Shown here: one piece after another, positions 57,879 to 64,000 of the stretch | Layout of the letters: each line of letters opens with the position of its first letter | How positions within the stretch are numbered: position 1 is the stretch's first letter | NCBI RefSeq assembly: GCF_016718685.1 | Contig: NZ_JADKCX010000032.1 | Location: 9,360 to 73,359 of the forward strand | Length of the DNA: 64,000 nucleotides | From: Haliscomenobacter sp. | GTDB lineage: Bacteria; Bacteroidota; Bacteroidia; Chitinophagales; Saprospiraceae | Direction of reading: 5' to 3' | The notes under the pieces: model-generated | Database searches by the model: none | What the model saw: the letters and a program-made list of their open reading frames with translations, nothing else | What the model was told of the DNA's origin: nothing | Made by a program: the position numbers and the translations under genes

Positions 57879-60454
57879 TCAACTTCTTGCTTTAAATCCA
57901 ATGGTTTGCCGGTTAAACGCAAAAGTGCTCTTGTCCAATTTGAACGTCTCCAGATCCTCCAAAGTGAGCAGGTTATTGGGAACATTTTTACGTGCTTCAG
58001 CAGGCAGGGCGGCCAGGCGCAAGTTTTGGTTTTTGAGTGCTTCATTCACCACATTGCGCACCGTACGGGCATTGCCAAAATATTTATCCCGACAATCGTA
58101 AAGGAAGGCCAGGTAACTTTTGAGGTATTCCTCGGCTTCGGGAGTTGGAATGAGTCCACTTTGATCCAACATGTGCATCGCAATTTGCAACAGCTCATCG
58201 GGCATGTAATCCTCAAAGCGCAGCATTTTGTCGAAACGGCTGTTCAAACCCGGGTTGGCCTTGAGGAAAGTTTCCATGTTGTCGGTATAGCCCGCCACAA
58301 ACACAAAAACCTGTCCGCGCATGTGCTCCATCCGTTTCAGAAGCGTCTGGATGGCTTCATCACCAAAGTCGCCGTGTGCACCGCCCGTTTTGGCGGTAAG
58401 GGAGTACGCTTCGTCAATGAAGAGTACACCGCCCAGGGCTTCTTCGATCTTCTCGTTGGTTTTGATCGCAGTTTGGCCCACAAAACCCGCTACCAATCCC
58501 TGGCGGTCGGTTTCGACCATATGGCCGCGTTCGAGCATGCCCAGTGCTTTGTAAATTTTGGTCAAAATCCGTGCCACAGTCGTTTTGCCCGTACCGGGAT
58601 TGCCAATCAACACCGTATGGAGGAAGAAACTATTGAGCACATCTTTGCCCGTTTCTCGGTAAAACGCACAAGGCGGACCATCTCATGGATTTGGGCCTTG
58701 ATTTTTTCCATACCAATCATGCGGTTCAACTCGTCTACCGATTCGCGCAGCAACACCTCATCGATGGGGATATTGGGCAGCGGGCGCAGGTTTTTGAGGT
58801 CGATTTTGGCAATGTCGGCCAATTCGAGCATTTCCAGGTTTTCACGTGAAAGCAAGCGTGGGTCTTCGTTGCGCATGACCCGCAAGCCCAAATTGATTTT
58901 GCCTTTTTCGATCAAATCGTTGACAAACCGGGCGTTGCCAAAGGTGCGGTCACGTTTGCGATAGGCGTCAATGATCAGTTCATCGACCTTTTTCTCTGCC
59001 TCTTCGTTCAGTTTTACGCCTTTTTGTTTGCACACAAAGCGGGCAATCTGAGAAAGTTCCTGGGGCAGGTAATCGGCAAATTCAAAATTAAATTTGAAGC
59101 GCGATTTCAGCCCGGGATTTGAATCCAGAAACTGCTTCATTTCCTTGGGGTACCCCGCTACAATCACAGCTAGGTCGCCTTGACCATTGGACATTTCGCG
59201 CACCAGGATTTCGATCACTTCGCGGCCAAAATCTTTGGTATCGTCGGTAGAGCGAGCCAGGCGTAGGGCTCATCAATGAACAACACACCACCCCGCGCTT
59301 TCTCGATGGCTTCTTTCACTTTGGGGGCGGTTTGTCCAATGTACTCGCCCACCAAATCTACCCGATCAACCTCGTGTACGTGGCCCTTACTGAGCAGACC
59401 CATTTTGCGGTACAGCAGCCCCATCATGCCCGCAACGGTAGTTTTTCCCGTACCTGGGTTGCCGATGAACACGGAGTGTACATTGATGTTGTCACTTTCG
59501 TCAAAACCACGCTCTTTGCGCAATTGCAAAAATTTGATGTAATCTGCATGGTTGCGCACTTGTTGCTTGATGTCGCTGAGGCCGATCAGGCTATCCAACG
59601 AGGTCATGGCATCGTCAAAGCTTCCTCGATCATCCGTTTGAATACTCCGGGATGATTTGTTGCCCCGATCGGGCAACCATACCGGGAGATCCTTCTACAA
59701 AATCTTCGTCGATTTCAAAAGGAATAACGGCGATCAAACGATCCATAAATACCAGCTCGGCGGTATACCGATCTTTCCGCCAAGATCCCTTCACATTTGA
59801 GCCCCAACCGGTGGTGATTTTTATAAATTCATCCTTTTTCTCCACCCGATGTAGCCGAACTACTTGGCCTTTAAGCTCCCGCGCATCGTTGTAGAATTTG
59901 GCAAACAGCTCACACTGCCAAGCTTTGGAGATATGCAGATTTTGCAACATCACTTCAATGTAGATGTAGCGCGTTTCTTCACCGCTAAAGGATTTGTAGT
60001 AAACACGGTCCAATTCAGGGGGACATCGTCGTAAGGTCCTTCAGCAAGCGGAGCGAGTGAACCGATAGATAAGGGTTTTCGCCGGGCATAAAGTCCTGAC
60101 CAGCATCCTCAATGTCAAAATACTTGGTACCTACTTTTTCGCCCTCAATCCAGGCCTCCCAATAATAGGTCCCGTTCTTCCAGAAAGAGCCTTCGGTTTT
60201 ATTACCCCAACCCTCGCGGATGTAGACTACGTTATCGTATTTGCTCACTTTTTTCCGCAGGGGCAGATCACAAATCTCTTTTCGACCTTTTTGAGCGAAT
60301 AACATTTGAGTTCTACATCGATCTCCCAGTCCTCAATGTCGAAATGTTTGTTGTAGAAAGAGAGTTCTGTTTGCATAGATGTAGGTAGTTTCAAACGATC
60401 AAACACCTGCCGATACTTTTTCTTGTTATCGGCCAGCCACTCTCGCAGAAGCAT
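57879..60454 (-). CDS. Tandem SpoVK/CbbX-like AAA+ protein with repeated N-terminal domain (five frameshifts)
   Basis: One protein of about 860 residues when joined. The first 270 residues carry two copies of a beta-rich module (IREGWGNKTEGSFWKNGTYY and ITTGWGSNVKGSWRKDRYT). Two CbbX-type AAA domains follow, with Walker A GNPGTGKTTVAGMMGLLYRK and GNPGTGKTTVARILTKIYKA, Walker B GGVLFIDE in both, and late NARFVNDL and NARTVRNV helices. Frames change near 58625, 59260, 59640, 60013 and 60280. CbbX/SpoVK-type AAA proteins remodel protein partners; the partner here is unknown. The gene is divergent from the Clp-like gene at 60970. Confidence 0.85.
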
Positions 60455-60969
60455 AAACCTTTAGTTCTTTGAATTTATGCCGCTTAAATCCTGGTTTTGA
60501 AAATTCTTCCGTCCTTAACATCTTTCAGGGTTCATGATACACAGAACAACAAGTTTTTTGTTTTGGCTCGCTAATATGCGCTTTTGTACAAATTCTTTAA
60601 CTTTCTTGCATTAAACTCTTCTAATGTCCGCAAGAATTTAAAAAATACCAACCTAGCAACACATTCAAGTAGATGGAAGGCCGCATTTCAGCCTAAGGCC
60701 TTTGTTTTGGCCAGGTCCAATCTCCATCCACCGCCGGTATCAGGAGGCAGTAGTTGGCTATCGCAAGGAAGTTCGACATCACCTTCCTCCTATCCCATCA
60801 GTCGACACACCCTTGACCAGACCCTTTGGTTGATCTTTCAACCCAAACCTGTTTTCAAAAAAAGAAAATTGCAATTTTCTTTTTAAAAACATCAGGTTGA
60901 TGGGGCTTTTGGTGATTCAATTGAAATAAACCATTGCCGGTGATTTATCTCCCAGGGTTTAACAATTCT
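60455..60969. other. Divergent gap between AAA genes, nothing recognised
   Basis: About 515 bases. A 100-codon frame at 60584-60886 is low-complexity and proline/serine-rich with no family features, so it is not called. The gap should hold the promoters of the two divergent AAA genes. Sequence quality appears poor from here to the window end. Confidence 0.4.
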
Positions 60970-63864
60970 ATGCTGTTTCAATCCAATGAAGAAACACCGA
61001 TCAGTGACCTTGAGTTGAAAAGACGATAAAAAAATTGTTGCTAAAAGAACGTGAATACTGGGTGCAAGTGAGTTCCAACCAGAAGAATATTATGCCAACC
61101 GCCGCGATTATTTGGTGGATGTACCTGTAAAGCAGACCTGAAGTTTTCGCTGAACCGCTTTGCCTGGAAGTCCAGGATGCCCATCCTTTTTTCGCTTTTT
61201 TCAGGAAACTGAATTTGATGGATGCCGAGAAGCCGCCAAAACGGGTAACGATCTCAATGAAAGTTTCGCATGCCCTGCAAAAACCTTTTCGCGATGAGTT
61301 GGTCGCTGAAGTGTACGACCTGACGTACCAACGTGATCCTATCCCTTTGTATTGGTAGGCCTGAAGGCGTGGGTCGGCACAACCTCATTTAATGCTGTTT
61401 TCCACTATTTGTCGGAGCGACAAGACAGCGAAAAAGAATTGCCGATCAGTGTATGAGAACGACCTCAACCGCATCATCAGTGGAATGTCGATCGTAGGGC
61501 AATGGCAGAAAAGAATGGAGGCGATTATCCAGTACCTGATCAAGCCCAAAATAGGAACACAAACTACTGATTGACAATCCAGTGGCCTTGTTGCGCATTG
61601 GCAAGTCGTCACAAAACGATATGACCCTCAGCGATGCTCAAACCCCATCTGGAAAACGCAGCTTACAAACCATCCTAATTGCCACGCCACAGGAATGAGG
61701 CAATGATCCCAAGAAAAAGACCGCCCATTTAGTGATTTGTTTCAGGTCATTCGGGTGTATGAACCGACTCCAAATACGGCGTTAAAAATCATCCTGAACA
61801 ACGCAAAAATACATTGAGCAAGAAAACGGTTTGCGCATCTCCAGTTTCGCCATCAGTCAGTTGATGTAACGTGCACCGCATTTTCCAATCCAATAAGGCT
61901 TTCCTCAAGGCGTCATCCGCTCATTGCGTCAGATGGCCATCAAACACCGTTACGGCATGGTGGATGCCCAAAATGTGCGCGAAGAATTTGGCATGGTGAC
62001 AGGACTGCGCCGAAGAAATTTTCAGCGCCGGGTATTGGCTTGAAAAAATGAGGTGGTCATAGTTTGCAACGCGATTTGATTGGGCAAAGAAGCCGCTTTT
62101 TGCCCTCAACAACGTCATTCAGTTGTACAAAGCCAAACTCCATAACCCACGCAGACCATCAGGGGTTCGTTGATGTTCATTGTCCCACGGTGGCGGTAAA
62201 CGCACGCTGCCAAATATTGACCCGGTATTTGACGGGCAATGAAGAAGCATTGGTGCGTTTGATATGAATGAATACCTGGACCCTTATGCCATCGACTTAC
62301 TCATTGGCGACGAATACAATCCAGAGGGGCAAAATTGACTGGAAAATCCGCTACCGTCCCGTTTAGTGTACTGTTGCTGGATGAAATTGAAAAGCGCACC
62401 CAAAGGTACACGACCTGTTTTTGCAATTGCTGGACGACGGTCGTTGACCGACCGTCCGGGGCGCACCGTCGATTTTACCAATAGCATCATCATCATGACT
62501 CCACCGTAGGGGGCCGATGACAACCGTTTTCGCATCTCTTTGGGCAACGACCGCGAACACCAAAGCCAGGCCCAGGTTTGACGGGGTGCCCTAGAAAACA
62601 GTTTTTCCCCTGAATTCGTCAACCGCATTGAACAAATTGTCATTTTCCGACCCCGGGAGCGGGAGCATATTTTGGGCATTTCGCTTCCAAATCAAAGAGT
62701 TGTTGCAAAGGGATGGCTTCGTGCGCCGCACCACCATCCTGAACATTCAAAAGAAGCTCCTGAATGGGTAGCCAACCGGGGTTATGCGATCCCGACATGG
62801 GCGGCAGGGCGCTAAGCCGTCAAATTGAACGTGACCTGACCAGCCTTTTCGGCCGATCAGTTGTTAAAAATCCTGCATTCCCGGACCGATCATCCTCGAT
62901 ATTCATCTGGATGATGATCGTTTGATTCCAAGTATTTTCCCCACTTGAGTTTGTATCTCCCAGCGGTGAAACGTATTTGCCCAAACCACCCAAACCCGAA
63001 AGTGGAGGAAGTTTTTTACCGTCGTTTGTTGAAATGGTGGAAGAACTGGAACGAAGAAGTGAGCAATCGATACGCCCAGTGTAAAGATGAGCACCGCAGC
63101 ATCCAGTGACGATTGGCATTATTACTATTTCACTACCCGCCTGACGAAATGAAAAAGAGGATATTGCCACCATCATGATCGCGTTTAACAACAACAACTT
63201 TGTACGCAACCTGCCTACCCCCATGCGCCTGAAACAGTCCGAACTGTTTTCGCGTAATCGGGGCAATGCCCGCAATGCACAATCGTTGGAGGACGTGAAA
63301 TTTCCGTTTGTTCCATGATGCGGCACTCAAGGAAGCCAGTGAACTTCACTAGCTTGCCAACGGGGTATACGACGCTACGGATACTGAATTTGTAGACCAT
63401 TACCTTTAATGCAGCCCTGCTGCGTCTGGCTGGGCGGGCTTTCCTACGTGGAGAACTGGATAAAGGAGATCAAAGAATCATTGCGGCTGGTCAAGGGCAA
63501 CGCGAAATCGAATACCGGCGGGGCGTTATCAAGCGCTGTTTAAACACCTGAACATCGAAATCGATTATTATCCTGAAGAATAACTCCTGTTGCGGAGTAT
63601 TACGGCATTGCGCCGCTGTTTCAAAGTGAAGCGGGCATCCACCTGTTCTACCTGGCTCATACAAAATCCCCTGCCGATTCACGTCAAACCAGCCGCCGAC
63701 AAAATCAATACCTGCAGGTTTATTCGTTTGTACGATGGCAACCGCACTGACCGATTTGCGCACGCAATATACCAACGTCATGAGCACGAGTGGTCAAGAA
63801 TCTAAACTACTGGTTTACGCGGGGTTTATCCACCGAATTGCGGCGAGAGTTGATGCGATTCTGA
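60970..63864 (+). pseudogene. Clp/ClpB-type AAA+ ATPase, disrupted by many indels
   Basis: Family sequence is visible in alternating frames: a start MLFQSNEETPISDLEL at 60970, VDAQNVREEFGMVTGL near 61960, LNNVIQLYKAKLHNP near 62110, a Walker A region near 62170-62210 only after correction, FDMNEYLDPYAI near 62258, LLLDEIEK near 62373 (Walker B), LLDDGRLTDRPGRTVDF near 62430, and SPEFVNRIEQIV near 62610. About 300 residues of uncertain C-terminal extension follow, ending RRELMRF at 63864. Frame breaks occur about every 50-100 bases. This density suits poor sequence more than ordinary decay, so the real gene may be intact. Confidence 0.65.
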
Positions 63865-63880
63865 GTGTTACATTATCGAG

Positions 63881-63937
63881 AGATTCGCACAGATAAACAC
63901 GGATTTTCTTACTTGCCGTGTTTATCTGTGCGAATCT
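63881..63937. repeat. Perfect 22-base inverted repeat (AGATTCGCACAGATAAACACGG type)
   Basis: Positions 63881-63902 are the exact reverse complement of 63916-63937, with a 13-base loop. The word AGATAAACACGGATTT also occurs near 54609, and related CACAGATTTT/CACGGATTTTCACAGAT words occur near 829 and 54377, so this is one copy of a dispersed intergenic repeat. Confidence 0.9.
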
Positions 63938-64000
63938 GTGGTGAAAATACAAACCTAAGGCACCAAATTAATTGCTCATACTTCACGGATTCGATTTTCC

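Noticed and set aside
60584..60886. 100-residue frame in the AAA gap
   Set aside because: Low-complexity Ser/Pro composition, no family features, and poor sequence quality around it.

Overview
The window looks like chromosomal DNA of a Bacteroidota bacterium, most likely of the Saprospiraceae (Haliscomenobacter-like). This is inferred from type IX secretion C-terminal domains, Bacteroidota-style outer-membrane barrels, a TANNTTTG-type promoter, GC near the middle of the range, and the gene families themselves. No ribosomal RNA, insertion sequence, phage or CRISPR array was seen. Around twenty genes carry apparent frameshifts, several at homopolymer runs, and a 960-base stretch (18152-19110) is almost pure G/C homopolymer. 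The sequence is therefore probably an imperfectly polished assembly, and most broken genes are better read as sequence errors than as pseudogenes. Error density rises sharply after about 60450.

Layout. 1-4550: a Ro60 (TROVE) protein with a divergent WYL regulator and, directly downstream, two tandem noncoding RNAs that read as circularly permuted tRNAs closed by an outer stem (Y RNA / YrlA type), then a small HD-type alarmone hydrolase. 4658-12701: secreted glycan and peptide enzymes (GH29 fucosidase, aspartylglucosaminidase, an outer-membrane barrel, gamma-glutamyltransferase). 12698-17979: LutB/LutC and a GMC dehydrogenase with its subunit 3 and a haem-binding protein. 18122-19613: GC-anomalous block and an endonuclease V-like gene. 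19703-23854: ECF sigma factor, membrane anti-sigma-like protein and TPR-CHAT peptidase. 24022-32519: a T9SS protein, then a second ECF sigma cassette driving a CpxP-like protein, MbnP and a MauG/MbnH di-haem protein, divergent from two YHYH proteins. 32658-38033: small regulators and oxidoreductases. 38104-39701: GH20 hexosaminidase. 39806-47532: a five-gene MoxR-vWA-beta-propeller (bpX) ternary system. 47522-49612: methionine salvage genes mtnB, mtnD and mtnC. 49652-57721: two large HEAT/cytochrome lipoproteins, tRNA-Arg, a 2H phosphoesterase and a PrsW protease. 57879-63864: a tandem SpoVK/CbbX-like AAA protein divergent from a badly broken Clp-type ATPase.

The strongest leads are the Ro60/permuted-tRNA RNA locus (1845-3911), the MoxR-vWA-bpX conflict-type operon (39806-47532) and the sigma/anti-sigma/CHAT cassette (19703-23854). 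Many intergenic spaces also hold long inverted repeats with unrelated sequences, which the genes do not explain.
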